A stretch of 64,000 nt of DNA, from positions 20,197 through 84,196 of the forward strand of contig CANNZV010002578.1 of assembly GCA_947561585.1 (NCBI GenBank), given 5' to 3'. Under the pieces are notes generated by a model, which had not been told where the DNA came from, made no database searches, and saw only the letters and a program-made list of their open reading frames with translations. Both the position numbers and the translations under genes were made by a program. This document shows, piece by piece, positions 48,070 through 62,900 of the stretch (positions within the stretch are counted from its first letter, which is position 1; every line of letters starts with the position of its first letter). This DNA is from Caprella mutica. Its lineage: Eukaryota; Arthropoda; Malacostraca; Amphipoda; Caprellidae.

Positions 48070-50240
48070 ACTACTGGAAGGTCGATCAATTTTTTTTTGT
48101 GAGGTCAGATAAGTTCATGTTCATAATTAATTATCCTACTAATTATTGTAAGTACCAAGTAATTGAGTGGTCATCCTATAAAGTGTAGAATATTTGAATT
48201 GATTTGAAAAACTCATTTTGTACACAATTACATTTACTATCAATTAAATGTTTCATTCAAAATAAATATTTTTATATCTTTCTACATCATTTCATCCTAG
48301 AGGTGTTTTTAACTTACTGAATGTGGAAAATTCTCCTAATTTAAAAGTTTTCCTTTTGTCCTCACTAAAATATTTGAGTCACGTGAAAAAATCTTTGACG
48401 AATTGAGATGAAGTTACTTTCTAGTTTAAAACTCTTTTTGTTAGATATTATTTTACCTCCGAATAGAAAGCATCTTTGCTTGGAAGTTACAACATTGACA
48501 GTAAATTAATTGCAATAGAAAAAAGATATAACGTGAGATATTGTTTAAATTTATTAAATATGTTTTTTGGTTCAATAGCCGGCCAATTATAAAATAGAAT
48601 TTTAAATTATTTGTATAAACACTGTGAATATTTGTTTTGGTTTGGGAACGACTGCTAAATTATTTCCATGTAAAACTCCTTATCCCACTTCAAGTAGATA
48701 GAGTTAGAAAGAACGATTTCAAACCTTCTTTCTAATTAGTATTCATCCAATAGGATTTCGGGGCTCATTAATGTACAAAGATCACATGTCTTCATTTCTA
48801 TAAGACAATTAATTTCTTCTCCTTCACTATGGCTGAATGCTAGAAGATATATTTTCAACTGCCGATGCCACTTCGTAAGTTATAAAGAGAGGCTTAAAAT
48901 GATCTCACTCGAGCAGTTGAAAGGATTTATATTCCTAATTAAAATTTTTCATTTTTCATTTTAGTCACAAATTTCATGAACAGTATACAGCCAATTTATT
49001 TTTATTAACATTTTAAAATTTCATTATTAAGAATGACCGTTTGATCTTTCATTGGAAAAAAGTTTCATTAAAATGGTATTGAGTTATTGGATTTTTTAAA
49101 ATTTGATTGAAAAGGTCATCATGATTGAGATTGAAACATTTGTTGTCCTCTATTTTTTTGCGTTTGCTTTGAAAATATTTGATTTAAATTACCTACTGAT
49201 TGAATTAATTCCGATTGTTAAGAGTTGTATTGACATTTTTGAATTAGAGCAACATATTTAACAATTTCAGGAGGTTTTATTTAACAATATTTCAAATGAG
49301 ACTGAAAACATGTTTCTGAGTTACTTTCTTACATTAAACCATATTATAGCAGTACACAATGTTCATAGTCGAATGCATACATTGCCTAGCATATTGAGAA
49401 TTAATTATTTACCTGATATCGACAATATACAAATATATGAGTAATCAAGTATGTTCAGTTGTTCATTGATTCAGCTATTCTCTAGAGAATTCTAGGCAGC
49501 CCATACAATGCATGCCTCAGTAGGTGATTACTGGCGAGGAAATACATAGAGACGTAACATAAGTATATACATATTCACTAATAAATCATTCAATCATTGT
49601 TTCTCACAAGAAAAGTTAGGTACTACTAGTCTTATATTATTTTTTTATTTTGAAGAATGTAATAAATATTCTAATTGTTTGATAACAAAATTGCCGAAAA
49701 AGTCATGTAAATTTCAATAAAAAACAACGCAGACTAGTAATCTCGATCCTGTTTAAATATGCACACATTAATATTTATGACTACTTTCTGGGTATTTCTC
49801 TATCAAACCACTATTAACTAGTTATTAATATACAATATATTTCTATAAATCTCGAAAAAGACTCACCACACCTGGTAAACTAAATACAGTTGTTTTCTTT
49901 TCTTCATATTTAATCAAACAATTATTAAATAATGCTGGAAATATGTACACTATTGAGATATAAGGATTCACAACATTTAATAATTTGAATTCAACCAAGA
50001 AAAATAAATATTTATCTAATTATGTATTACCAGTATTTTAATATATAACTTCAATGCTTTTTCGGTGATCATATTGATAAAGGGGACCGTACATGGTTTT
50101 TGAAAACTTTTTTAGTAATGTAGCTACGGTTCTGAAACTTGGTACCCAGATGAAAAATAGTATTTTATATAGTTTTATTTCGCGGTATTTTTTCGATTCG
50201 ACACATAGAAAACGAGTTATTCAAATTTCGAACAGATTTT
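48070..50240. other. AT-rich DNA, nothing recognised
   Basis: No gene, terminal repeat or array is supported over 2.2 kb. Confidence 0.45.
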
Positions 50241-50519
50241 GAAAAATCTAAGGCTCTTGCAATTTTGAACCTACGGCATTGGTGTTTCTTGCATTTGATT
50301 ATCTATGAAATTCTATACAAGATTGGTGCAGCGGAATTTTGATTTTCTGATAGGTTTTCGATAAAAAAAACGTGAAAAAAAAATTGAGATTTAATATTTT
50401 GAAAAATAATTCGAAAATCAAAATTTCGCTGCCGTAGTTTTGTAGAAAATTGCGTGGAAAATCGAATGCAAAAAACATAATGCCGTAGGTTCTAAATTGT
50501 AAGAGCCTTAGGTTTTTGA
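50241..50519. repeat. Hairpin with about 110-bp arms
   Basis: The arm at 50241-50350 pairs with 50411-50519. Shared words, read in the same sense, are ctaaggctctt, gaacctacggcatt and attttgattttc. The spacer is about 60 bases. The minus-strand frame at 50299-50526 is an artefact of the hairpin. It is probably a MITE, but its ends are not resolved. Confidence 0.75.
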
Positions 50520-50599
50520 ATACCAAAAAATTTGTCGGTTTTGATAAGTACCAGAAAAACGCATTAAAAGAAAATCATCAGGAGGAGGGTGGTAAACCC

Positions 50600-51261
50600 A
50601 AGGTTCATAGACTATAACAGGTTAAACGAATGGAAATAGTACGAAAAGTTAGTAAGAGCTGCGTCTACAAATTCTTTAGATGAAAACCTATTTTTTAGAT
50701 TAAAACCTCTGAAACCTATGTTACAAATAATTGACATTATATATTTTTTATTTTATCATTTCAATATTATGTTTGTTCGTATTTTAGCTACAGTAATTAA
50801 AGAGGATGAAAATGTTCACCAGTGCCCCTTATCAAAGGACAACGGAGTGAATAGCAGTTAGTTTTTTGTTCCTCTTGCAGCGGAAAAAACGTTTCATTGA
50901 AATATTTTTACACCAATCGAGATATTTTTAAATTTTGAAGAATTCTAGGTAGACTCACGCACGAGTTTAATCTACCGTTTAAGAGATATTCAAGAAGAAA
51001 GGCAAAAATTGTTCCTTACTTTGCTAATTGTCGTAGTGAATAGCAGTTAGTTTTTTGTCTATTTTGCAGAGGAAAGACGGTTATTTTGAAAAAAAAATTC
51101 ATCATTCGATAGATTATTAAATTCTAAAGAATTCTAGGTTGACTCACGTGCAAGTTTAATCTACCATTTAAGAAATATTCAAGAAAGAAGACAGAAGTTG
51201 TTATTTTCTCAATGGCAATTTTTTTCTCCATTCGTTTATCCTGTTATAGTCTATGAACCTT
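50600..51261. mobile_element. 662-bp TIR element with an internal direct duplication
   Basis: The left end aaggttcatagactataaca and the right end, identical on the opposite strand over its first 22 bases, define inverted termini that extend through aaacgaatgga. Inside, a module of about 185 bases occurs twice in tandem (about 50848-51033 and 51034-51210). Each copy starts gtgaatagcagttagttttt and contains gaattctaggt and agtttaatctacc. No protein is encoded and no target duplication could be assigned. Confidence 0.82.
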
Positions 51262-54200
51262 CAGTGCAGCCAATAGCTATTGTGTGTGGTCTCAGTAGCA
51301 AGAACTATACCAGATATGGCGAAATAATTAATTATTACGAACTACATATCATAAAAAACTTATTATTGTGACATCCAATTTTCTTCTTAGTTTTAATTCT
51401 GATTATTAAACCAAAATAAATTGAACTGTTCATTAAAGTAAAAAATTGGTTGGTAGTAAAATCTTATATTTATTATATATATTTATTTTAGAAGCAACCA
51501 TTCAGTGATAGATGAGCACCTTGCAATCTCTATGTGCTCTTGTCAGTTAAATGACTCCATAGAAAGAAAATGTTCCTCTATATTATTCCAGAGACTTTGA
51601 ACCAGTTTGCTGAGGGGTAGAGTCAGCAACCTCATGGGGAAAATATGTTTAAAAAGTTTTATTAATTAATATTGTGTCCAATATGTATATATCGTTTACA
51701 CAATATAAGCAAACGACAAATATTCTATTTGAATATACAGCAATTCGCTTCCTTACATCAGCTATAATTTTTGATACATTGTTATTGTTAACTGCAGTTA
51801 ATTTTATAAGGAATTGAAAAAACCCCTCTATAAAACTTAGATCATTCCATTTTTTATTATAAACATACACTGACAACACTACTGAGTTCTTTACATTAAA
51901 AAAGTACTAATCTGAGTTCTGAACATCAATCCACGCTATCTACAAAGTGTGGGAGCTTCCTATATACTTTCTCTAGTTGAATCATGGGAAAGGTTTTATT
52001 CCTCATTTTAATTTGAAAGAGGAATAATAGCATACTTAATTATATAATTTTTCACTAAAATTTTAAAAATATAAATTAATAAGAATATATACAGTTGAAA
52101 AATGGATGGGTTATGCTATTATTTCTAATTAAATATACTATAGTATTATATATATTCGACATTCTTATATAAATAATTTTCAATACTTGGTCACGTGACT
52201 CAATAGAAATTATTGCCTTGAACACAAAAACATATGAATAGAAAGAAAATGAAAGTAAAATAATATAAATTTACCTTTTAATAATGAATACATTTTAAAT
52301 ATATCTATGATTCATTTCAAATAATCAATATTTTGAATTTTTTGTATGGATAACTAAATAAATCTGATTCATTCCACGTGCGGTCAAAAATATATCCCAA
52401 CATAAATGAAATTTACATATAAAGGTAAAAATGAAAACGCATTTATCTAATTTAACGCGTTTTGACGATAACGTTAATCGTAACGATACCAGATAATTAA
52501 TAATAAGGAAGTATAGGGAATAAGATGTTTGCATAAAAATTCAGAGCTGCCCAACTAATAAGACAATTAAATTGAAGATATATATTAGTAAAAAGTAACT
52601 TTACAGTGAATAAATGTTCTGGAAATCAAGAATATTGTCCTTTTTATCCTGGTAAATTGGAAGGTTATTCATTGATAATTGAACTATAACAGTGGGTATA
52701 AAAAAGAAAAATGATCAGTTTTTACCTAGCATGAAGAAATATATTTGAATTGGAAGATAATTTTCGGCCATTCGACTTATTAATTATGATAATGATAACA
52801 TTTCGATGGTAAACATGAATAACTAATTTAAGGAATGGAATTATTAAATAATGACGCAGTTTTACGAATAAAATTATATCTAAGTATTTTGACAGAAAAA
52901 TAAAATATGCTAATCTAAAATTATAAGGAATTATTCATTGACAAATTCTCTGTAAATTTAACAAGTTAAAAGGACTTTTCTACTGAGATAAATTGAATCA
53001 ACAATCCCCTTAGAGATTGTAACACATTTTTGCAAGATCAGTGCAAGAGTGATGCGTGGGTGACAGAGAGAACTTTGAGTACTGACTCTTTGAGAGATCT
53101 GCGCCATAAAATATTTTCATCAGGCGGTGATGAATAATTTGGTGAAAAATTAGGTATCTCCAATAATTTAAATCCGGGTTGAAAAGAAATCTAAATAAGT
53201 AAATACAATTAATTTCATCATGTTCAAATAGCTAAATTTATGATATAGCAACTAAGAGGGTATTCCAATATGCAGACGAGTCACACAATATGTGAATATA
53301 TTTTACCCACAATATAAATACGTTGTGTTTATATTATTATTCATATGAGGTTTTATTTTACCCATTATGTAAATACATTGCTTTTTTTCGATTGTGACTA
53401 TATGTACGCACAATATAAACATACTTCACGCCAAGCAAAAGATAATATTAAACTGTTATAGTTTCCAAAATTGATAGACTTCTATTGAATAAATAAATGG
53501 TATCAAAGCTCACAATGTTACAAACGGACTTTCCATGGATTTTTATTTATTCAGAACTCTTTTTTTTATTCGATAGCAAAACGACGTGAATATTCCATCT
53601 GACAAGCGTGACGTTTATAGGTTTTTATTCACTCGACGATTTATTTTGCCAATAACTTTATATAAACCAGTCATGATAGAAGTATACTTTTCGTTCCGAA
53701 AAAATTAATAAAAATATTTATTCAGATAAATAGGAAATCATATATCAATATGATATATGAAAAATGAGAAAGGTAATGAAGAAGATAATAATAGATATTT
53801 TTCGGCCACTTATAGTAACGAGAATGGCTCATAGTTCAATAATGTATAAAAGCTCCAATTTTTTATTTCTTCCAATCTTTGTACAAATTTTGTTTGTTAT
53901 TTTCATTATTTGTGATTTTGAGGTAGGGTTATCAAATATATATATATAAGAAATTAACAAATTTTAAAGTCCCTTTTTCAACCGTCTATCGTTGGAAGTT
54001 ACATTTTATCCAAATTAAAATACATGCATATCTTCGTGATATTCATTTTAGTTATACATAAAAATATCTCCAATCTATAACGTTAAATACTTCGACGAGA
54101 ATCCAATCGTGTTTTATTATGAATTTAAACGCTATAGTCTCTTGACTTTCGTCAGACACTTACCACTAAAAAAAAACCTATAGTGTCTGAAATTACGATT

Positions 54201-57200
54201 TCGTACGATAAGTTACTATTAATATTTAACTCAAGCGACAATAATCGACGATCTGCCGAGCATAGATTTTTCGACTGGTTTCTATAGTTGAAGTACTCTG
54301 TCTTGATCTCATTTTCTTTTCTTCATATATGATTTCTGAAACAAAATAAATAGACTCTAAATTTAAACATTGCAATCAATACATAAAATAATATTTGAAA
54401 TAACACCGACAAATATGTCTTGATGAAACATAAAAATTACTGTAAAACCAAACTTGAGGAACTTTTCTGATTCGATCGGCTGAATAATCGAAGCTCACAA
54501 TGGTTTAAACTTTTTTAGCTTAAAGCTTTTCAATAAAATAACTTTCATCAATATATTATATCAAATCAATGGATTAGAATTTTTTTCAGGTGCATTAATT
54601 TCATCATTAAATGAAATTAAGTTTATCAAAAGCATAAAAATATAATTTCTTATGGTGAAAATGTGGAAAATAGGGTGGAAATTAATTCATCATTATTAAT
54701 TACGGTACAGTTCTGAATATAATATAAGGTTGTACCAAATACTTTAAGAAACTCTCCAAATCTATATATCAATTCTATTAAAAATAAAGACTGGGTATTT
54801 CAAAAACCACGCTTAGCACCAGAAGATCACAATGGTTGCCAATATACTCTTGTGGGATGGGTCCATATTACTCATGACGTGTGGCACTATTGCAATTGGT
54901 GGAGTAGATTATCAGTGCTGAAAAGCAGGCTTTAGTTTCAATCTTGTACATGAAACCAACCACTTCTGAAATATAGAAAATTTATGGAATTTTATCTTCA
55001 CTAGTGGGATTCTTCAGACGCTCACTGTGTTAATAATATACTTCGGAAATAATGTTACGGGACCAATCCATTCTGTTTTGATTTCCTTCATACTTTAAAT
55101 TTGTAAAATAGTGTTAGTTGAATGGTTAATATTTAAGTGAAATATTTAGCATCAGAGGAATGTAGTGCTTTTAGTCGTCAGGCTTGACTGTAGTTCGGTA
55201 AATGTGACTTCTGCTAAATATACTAGAGGGGATGCAATTCCTTTGATATCTTCATTTTCATAGGCAACATTAATAAATATCAAATTTTAATTTAACATTA
55301 TGAGGTACCGTACAATAAAAATATAAGTTGGAATATTTCCCGAATACAATGGAACTGTAAACATTTTGTGAATCAAATATCCTTAAGACCAAGATAGGTT
55401 GCATTCCTTATCTTCTAAGTATCCACCATAATATTCTCTCCAGGAAGACACCTTTTGGTCAAGAGTGCAGTTGTCTTTCTGAAATGCTGAGCGCAGTGTT
55501 ACAATAATTATTACAGTTATCATACATTATCTAGAAATATATGCACTTATAAAACACTTTCTTTGCTACCATTGTATCAATTGGTTTCAATTGTGCTTCA
55601 TTACTTGTTTCTTTTAATGCAATAATCACATGCACCACACATTGCATGATGTTTATAAATTAAATATATATTTCTCTCCAACTTCTATGTATCTTCATAG
55701 CAACTACTAATTAGATGAAAATCGAGTGATAATGGAGCTGTCAATTTGAAGATCAGTGTAACATTCTAATTAAAAACTCCGTTAAGTGGAACTAGTTTGA
55801 ATGGAACTCTGTGGTATTCCACTCATTCTCTCCTTTTTCATAATTATTTTTTAGAATTTAAAAAGTATTTGCAAGAGACTAAAAAATTAAATCCAATAAA
55901 TTTTTGACAGCTATTAGGATAATTAGGAGACTTTGATTTGAATGTTTTGGGAAAAAATGTCTTTTGCGATATAGGTATAAGGAGTATTTTTCAGTTCTAG
56001 AAAAATTATCACACGAGTAAGGAATGACCCTAATTTGATAAGCAAAATATAATTTAGGTGGAACTATTCATCATATCTTACAGTTAATTAACAAATGTTA
56101 ATATTGCATAATTTTGATATGTATAGTGACTGTTAACACCTGTTTTAACACCTGTTCAAAAGCTGTCTAAGGTGTCATAGGTGCACCTTTGCCCTTAAAT
56201 CGTTTTTGGGGTAGTTAAGTTATTATTCATCTAGGTTTCTAAATCGAGATTAATAATTAATACTTGTCCCATAGAGCAGCTTAAGTCTCCGGGTTCTTTT
56301 ATTTACTCTACTTGAGTTATTTAGTTGAATTCTATGAAACTGACTCTAAATGGTATAGGTTGGTTTTAAAGATTTATGGAATGACAGGACAAATGAAACA
56401 TCAGGATTGGTTCCTGAATGAATGTATTCTGAACAAGTTGGAATAGTACAAAGTTCTAAGTCTTACGCACAAGTCTTTAAAATAGAGGAAGGTGGATTTT
56501 AAGAGTTCAATCACCAATCACAAACACAAATTTCAAATAAACTAAGGGGATGGAGTAGCCAGCTCACGACTCCCCTTGGCGGAGCCAAGTCCTGACCGGC
56601 GAAGTTCACGGTACTAGGAACTGGACTGAACCACCAGCTTTGAACTAATGAACACGTTAGCTAGATGTTAACTGCTTAAAAAGGATTGACTAGGAGTGGA
56701 AATCCCCTCCAGCGAAGGAAAAGTGTGAATGCACATTTGTTAAGGTGCTGATAGTACAATCCAAAAGTATTTTTCTACTCACAGCAGAGAGAGATAACAC
56801 ACAATGTATTATTTGAATTTAACATGCAAGTGTTAATGGCTTTGTATACCAATAGCATATACATCGAACAGTTCTACTATTATTCCTTTAGTAAAACCTG
56901 ATTTTCTAATAAACATTCAAATTAACTACCATAAAGATAATTATTTCAGAATCTATTGTTAACTTAATACATGATCAGAAATGTTACAAGTTTCCTAACT
57001 ATTAATTAAGTATTTAAATTAGAATAATTGAAATACTTACTTAAGTAATTACATAATTAATTAAGTACTAATTTCAATTCTATCTATTGGAAAGGAACTC
57101 CCTAATACTCAATATTTCTAAGTTACATATCTGAGTTACAAAGTTCATGAAGTTATATAACTGAGTACAAATTTATAAAGTTATATTCTGAGTAACAAGT

Positions 57201-60200
57201 TATAAAGTTACGTTCTGAGGTTACAAGTTATATTAGCGGCTTACATCAAAAGCTACTCGTTTATAATTATATTCGAGCTCTTAGCGAGAATAACACAATC
57301 ATAAGTTTAAGTGGCATTTCCTCCTTTTGAACAGTTGTGCATGATTAAAATATTGTGCATGATTAAAAGATTATCAAAATTATAGAAATTGAAAAATTAA
57401 ATAATGATATAGTTTCAGCGTATTAACAATTGACGATTGTTGATAGTGACAATGGATAACTGAATAATATTATTACCTAAGTAGCCATATACGTAGTGAC
57501 TCAGGGGAGTATTGTTTCATCTTCAACAAATTTAAAATGGCCTATGCAAGCATCAGGGAAACTTTTCGTCTAAATTTCCGGGTATATATTGCTCTTATGT
57601 TATAATTCTTGAATTTATTCATAAAAGCCGAAAGAAGCTGGAAACTTGTAACTGATTTCCATTCAAATGAAGAGACTTGTTTATACTTTGTGAAGGGAAG
57701 TTGCATCAGTTATAGGCGGCACTGCTACAATGTTAGATACTAATAAATTTTCATGAGCAAGAATTGAAGAAGCGAGATAAATGTTAGCACAATTCATAAA
57801 TTTATTTTATTATTCTTTTGTTATTCATTTAAACAAAATGTATCCATATATTGAGATACTTTTATTTGTATGAAAGGATTGCACAAGAATCGAAAATCTA
57901 TTCAAGTTGAAAGTCTAAAATAGTGTTAATTATTAGTGAAGAGATTCAACATCGATGGAGGGATTAACATTCAGTATTATTAAACCAATTAATAACTCTT
58001 TCCAATGAAATGTGGATTTTTTACGCATTATTATTCTCGTAAGCGTCGACACTGACTCCATTTTCGATGCCAATATGCTAAATTATGGAGTAATCAAATT
58101 TGTATCTAAATTTTATGGCTTATGACGTCTGAAATGTTTATTAAATTCATAAAATATGAGATGAAGCTCTCAAGATTATGAGAGAAAATAAACTGGCGTA
58201 GGGAATCGTGAATTCCAAAATCTATGACCGCGGCGGGATCAAATTCCGCGAGCAAAGTTCTGACCCCATAGAATTTCCAGGGAAGTTTTATTATCTTGAG
58301 ACATTTTAGTTGGTACGTCAATTCAATTTCGAATGTGTTGTAATGACACATTTTCCCATTATTACACGTTCTATAAAAAAATTAACTATTTTAATATCTT
58401 AATCATCCGCTTAAGATATAGTAAGCAGAAAAATATTTTTCTGTAAAGGATTAGAGTCATTAAAAATCAAATACGAATAAAATTCAATTAGTAAGTTAAT
58501 TTAGAAATTTCAGAAAATCTTTTTACTGTTCAGTAACAACATAAATCAGAAAAAAACAAACATGTCTGATTGTATATTTTAACGTCAGCAATACTCTGAT
58601 TTTTTTCATTTTTCTCGTCTGACTGATACTTCTAGAACTAAGTACCAACTTGCATTATTTTACTGAAATTTGTTACGTTAATTTCCCTGAGGGTAGCAAA
58701 TAGAGTTACGAATATTTGGGCAATCGGTCTTCGAGAAATAAAGAATTAGTGTACAGAGTAAGGATGTAACCGAAGAAAATAGGGAAGCTGCATTTTAGAG
58801 TACAAGAGGTGTTAGAACTTGCTTGCAAATTGTAGAATCTGTTTGAAGATGATAAAATATGTTTGGACATGTAAGCTCTGGTTAGACTTTGTCTGAACAA
58901 GAAAATTTTGGAGCAGGTTTAGGCATTTTGTTAACAATAAGTTATATTTAATGAGCCAAGGAATTATCATACACTACAAAATTGAAAAGTTAACTGAAGT
59001 CATATAAAAGTTTACTGCATCGTTATTAATTTTTTGTTATTTTAGCAATTGAAGACAAAATATACACTTCAAATTTCACCAATCTAAATATTCAATGTAC
59101 CACAGTCCCCCCAACTACATTGATGTTTTTGCAATAGCACAGTTTGGCCCTTCATATAATGTTACCTACCATATTTTAGCTCTGATGATAGATTTCAGGC
59201 ATCTTTCTGACATTCAGCCGTAGTGATCCGTATTGCAATTTCGATGCTAACAAGATTACCCAAAAATTTATGAGCAATATTCATGGGGCAAGCCAGTACC
59301 GGAGATGGAAATAGCGCCAAATAGCTATAGGTGAACTAAGGAAAATATTTGAGAAACTGTAAAAGCTAAAAAAATAACTGAAACATATGGAAAACACTAT
59401 TCCAAATGAAATCATACAACGATCACTATAGAGAGAAATAGAAAATCAAATTACGTTGAAGTATATTAGAATAAATAATAAAATATATGATTAAGAATAA
59501 TTTCTTCAAATCAATTGTAATAATAAACTTCACCTTATAAAAAAACATAATGCATTGATTAATTTGTCTGTTGAAACAGCTTCATGACAGGATATTGTAG
59601 CCATTCTTTGAGACACTATAAGTAACGTCACTTAATATGCACAGCTGATGAAAACATCCTTTGATATAATGACACCAATTAGGAACTAAAATTAGCATCT
59701 ATTAGCATCTAAAACTCTCGACGAACTCTTACACCAAAGGAGAGTTCATCATAACTCACTAAGCAAAAGGAGATGCGAGTTTTTTCGTGTTGGTAACACG
59801 TTTATAAATTCGGGCACTGTATACACTAAAAATTATTTAATTTGATTCATTCAATTGCTTTCACTAATTATTTTTAATAGATTAATAATTTCATGTTACT
59901 TGATAATATTTAATTATTAAGTGTATGCACAAAGGGATATCACATGAATTAATGAGTATAGAATTTATTTTACGCTGAATGTATTTCATAGGTATTATAA
60001 TGTCTTATAATTATAATGTCTTTAACATTTTCTTCCAGTTATTTGGTAATATTCGGTAATTGAGTATTTACCTCATCTCCTCACTAATTTATATAGAGCA
60101 GTTAATGCATAAAAAAATGAATTACATTATTGAATAAAAAGTATATACTGTAAATAACTATATGTTGAAAATTTTTCTATTTTGCTCAATTAATATTACA

Positions 60201-61244
60201 CTCACTTACGAAATTCGAAATATTGATTGATGTTGAGTTCAAATAACTTCTACCATGTGTATATTTATTAATAATATTTTTTTTTCAGTTTTAATCTATT
60301 CAGTTTGAGAATAAAATATAATAGATAGAGATTACATTTACGCATCGAAATTGAAAACTATGTATTTGAATCAATTTGTAAACCAAATAAAATACAATTT
60401 TTAAATTTATATCAAAGTGGGGAATGATTTTATGGTGAATTTATTATTGTTTTTAGCTTCAATTTATTCGTTTATTTAACAATCAAATTTATGACCTAAA
60501 CAACAGTACTGTATTTCTATCGCAGTTCCCCTTTATCACCGGCAGTTTAATTGTGTGAGGATTTGTATGTGTTTTTACTATCTTATTCTTACTGCTATGA
60601 TCATATTTTTATTGGTCAGTAATGCAAATCAATTTTTTCATCTCTTATAGGATGTTTTTTTGCGTAGATCTGATTGATAATTCATGGATTCCTTGTCGCT
60701 CTAAATTCATCTCATAAGTGTGTAATCTTCTCATCTCTTGGAATGGTTACCAAAAGAATAATTCCTTTGGAATTAGGCACTGGATGTAAATTGGTCAGGT
60801 TATGCTCAAACTAATGTTTCGCACATCGATTATTAGCAATTTGATTGATTCTTCTTGATCCAAAAGATTGAGTTTTGACTTCACTAATAATAATGGAACT
60901 AATATAATTGTATGGAAAGGTGCGAGTCGCATTAACATAATTTTTTTATTCAAATGTATATTTTAAAACACAGTAGATGTTTTCTCTCTGTCACACTGAC
61001 AGACTTTTATATATGTATTAATTAACTAACTAGGTCTATAATCTATAATGTTAATCATGCATTCCAATATTACAGGTATAATGATATTTCCAAATTATTT
61101 AATTCCTATTTCAACAAAAATTACATTATTATTAAACAATTCTTTTACTAATATTTAATATGTGTCTAATTTGATAACCACTAAATTCTTTCTAAAACTA
61201 GGACATTTTCTCTGCTAACTCCCTCTAACGATCCTGATTCTCAC
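51262..61244. other. Long AT-rich stretch, nothing firmly recognised
   Basis: Across about 10 kb I find no supported gene, RNA, TIR pair or array. Short frames (for example at 51649, 52325, 53764, 58106 and 58706) are 60-81 codons with no motif. A less AT-rich patch near 56545-56710 contains the palindrome-like cttggcggagccaag, and another at 59100-59330 has mixed composition. Either could be a fragment of a dispersed repeat. Introns of a large gene are possible but not shown. Confidence 0.4.
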
Positions 61245-61395
61245 CAGGCGGTGCTGCAAGTGTGTGTTACAGTTAGGTACCGAACCACCAGATTGTGAAT
61301 GGCCCTTAGGACCACCAGGGAGTAGTGAATGGCATAGCCCCTCGCCACCCCCATCAAATTCGCCTCTCGACCCTCCTTGAAAGCCTCTTCGATGT
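61245..61395 (-). CDS. Candidate internal exon of an unidentified gene
   Basis: On the minus strand a 151-bp block is clearly richer in GC than its surroundings. It is bounded by ttttccag at the upstream side (AG at 61396-61397) and by CTG followed by GTGAGA at the downstream side (intron from 61244). One frame is stop-free throughout and reads IEEAFKEGREANLMG, then VARGYAIHYSLVVLRAIHNL. That segment is mixed hydrophobic and charged. I do not recognise the protein and see no second exon in the window. It could instead be a fragment of a mobile element. The call rests on composition, splice-like borders and the open frame. Confidence 0.3.
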
Positions 61396-62148
61396 CTGGA
61401 AAATGGTTACAAGAGGGAATTTAATAACAGCCAAAATATGTAAGTCATGGAGAATCAACACACTGCAATTTGAGCTATAATCTAATACCTTTAATTACCA
61501 AATTAGCTATCGCAGTTTATTTAGCATAATAAACTACAGCGCTGACTACTAATCGGATTATACTATTTTGATTATAGATATGATCGTGTTGAAGTTAGAG
61601 ATTTAAATGTTCATTCTTTGTTATATTATATACTTCGAAAAACTAAGCACTTTTCTATTAATTAAAAAATGTAAGGATAATTAGAAGTTTCTATAGTTGC
61701 AGAAATATTGGAAACATTTCCCAAGAAAATAATGTGGCAATTATTTCGCCTATTTTCTATCGCCAGTCTTCAGATGACAATTTATGTGACGTATTTTGAG
61801 GGCAAGAAATAAATTGGCTGCGAAGTACCCTTAACAACGAGAAATATTGGAGAGAGAAACGTTAGAACCCATTATTAAAAGGTAATTTTCTTGATGAATA
61901 ATGGTGAGTAGTAATAGAAAAATTATATAAGAAAAAATCAAAGAGCATTGTCTGGATGGAAAATAATAGATTTGTGCAAACTCCTCAGTTATTACGTTGT
62001 AATTTTTGAGATAATACTTGAGGGCTGTATGAATGGGAATATTAGAATATAATTTTAAGCTGCATTTTGACTATCGAAAATAGACATTGAAATATTATAC
62101 AATATTGACTCTATGAGTCTATATTATGTTGAAAGGAAAGGGTACTAG
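61396..62148. other. AT-rich DNA, nothing recognised
   Basis: No gene or repeat is supported. If the preceding candidate exon is real, this would be its upstream intron. Confidence 0.35.
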
Positions 62149-62315
62149 GACAAAAACCTACGGATAATATGCTTACAGAAAAAATGTATAACGGACAAAA
62201 TGCCTAATGGACGAAATACCTAACGGACAAAATACCTAACGGACAAAATACCTAACGAACAAAATGCCCAACGGACAAAGAACCAAACGGATGAAATACC
62301 TAATGGACAAAATAA
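62149..62315. repeat. 16-bp minisatellite (ctaacggacaaaatac)
   Basis: About nine imperfect 16-base units with the core acggacaaaat. The array resembles in style the word arrays at 1910-2112 and in the arms of 24816-25982. No inverted partner is present in the window. Confidence 0.85.
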
Positions 62316-62900
62316 TTGAATATAGAATGTAAAAAAAAATAGAAATATGACGTAAAAGAATGTTGTGTACACCACATATGTTACCCATACACTAAACTCA
62401 CAACTATATCCGTTTACAAATGTTCGCTAACTACCAACCCAACAACTAACTGAATTTTTTTGTAAATTTTTCGAATCCTTACTTTCGAAATTGCTCCACA
62501 ATAATTCACATCTCCATCACAACGAATAAAAGACCATATTCCCTTCAGTGGATTATTTGTAGTGAACTTCACTGTGCACTGGAGGGAATTTAAATTATTT
62601 CACCTTGTGCAGTGCCACCTAATTAAGGTTAGTTGAAAACTAATATAGAAAATTATTTCGGTTTAAGACAAAAAAACAACATCCACTCCAGCACCACACA
62701 AACACTCTCTAGTAAAAATCCGAAAATGAGAAAGACGAAAATTATTTCAAGTCTGTTATATGATTATTGGTAAATAGCGATGTTAGAAAGGATATATAGT
62801 AATTAACAATTAATATGTAAATACATGGACGGTTAGGTGCAGCTCCACTTCCTGATTAACTGACTTGAATAAGTTCGAACACCGTGATTAATTTCATATT
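62316..62900. other. AT-rich DNA between two minisatellites
   Basis: Nothing is recognised. Confidence 0.4.

Noticed and set aside
56545..56710. Less AT-rich patch with a ggttcagtcc-like motif (opposite strand) suggesting a tRNA-derived SINE
   Set aside because: The A-box-like and B-box-like motifs are in the wrong order on that strand, and there is no tail or target duplication.
58235..58249. gcgggatcaaattcc, reminiscent of a tRNA T-loop
   Set aside because: No cloverleaf, acceptor stem or A-box can be drawn around it.
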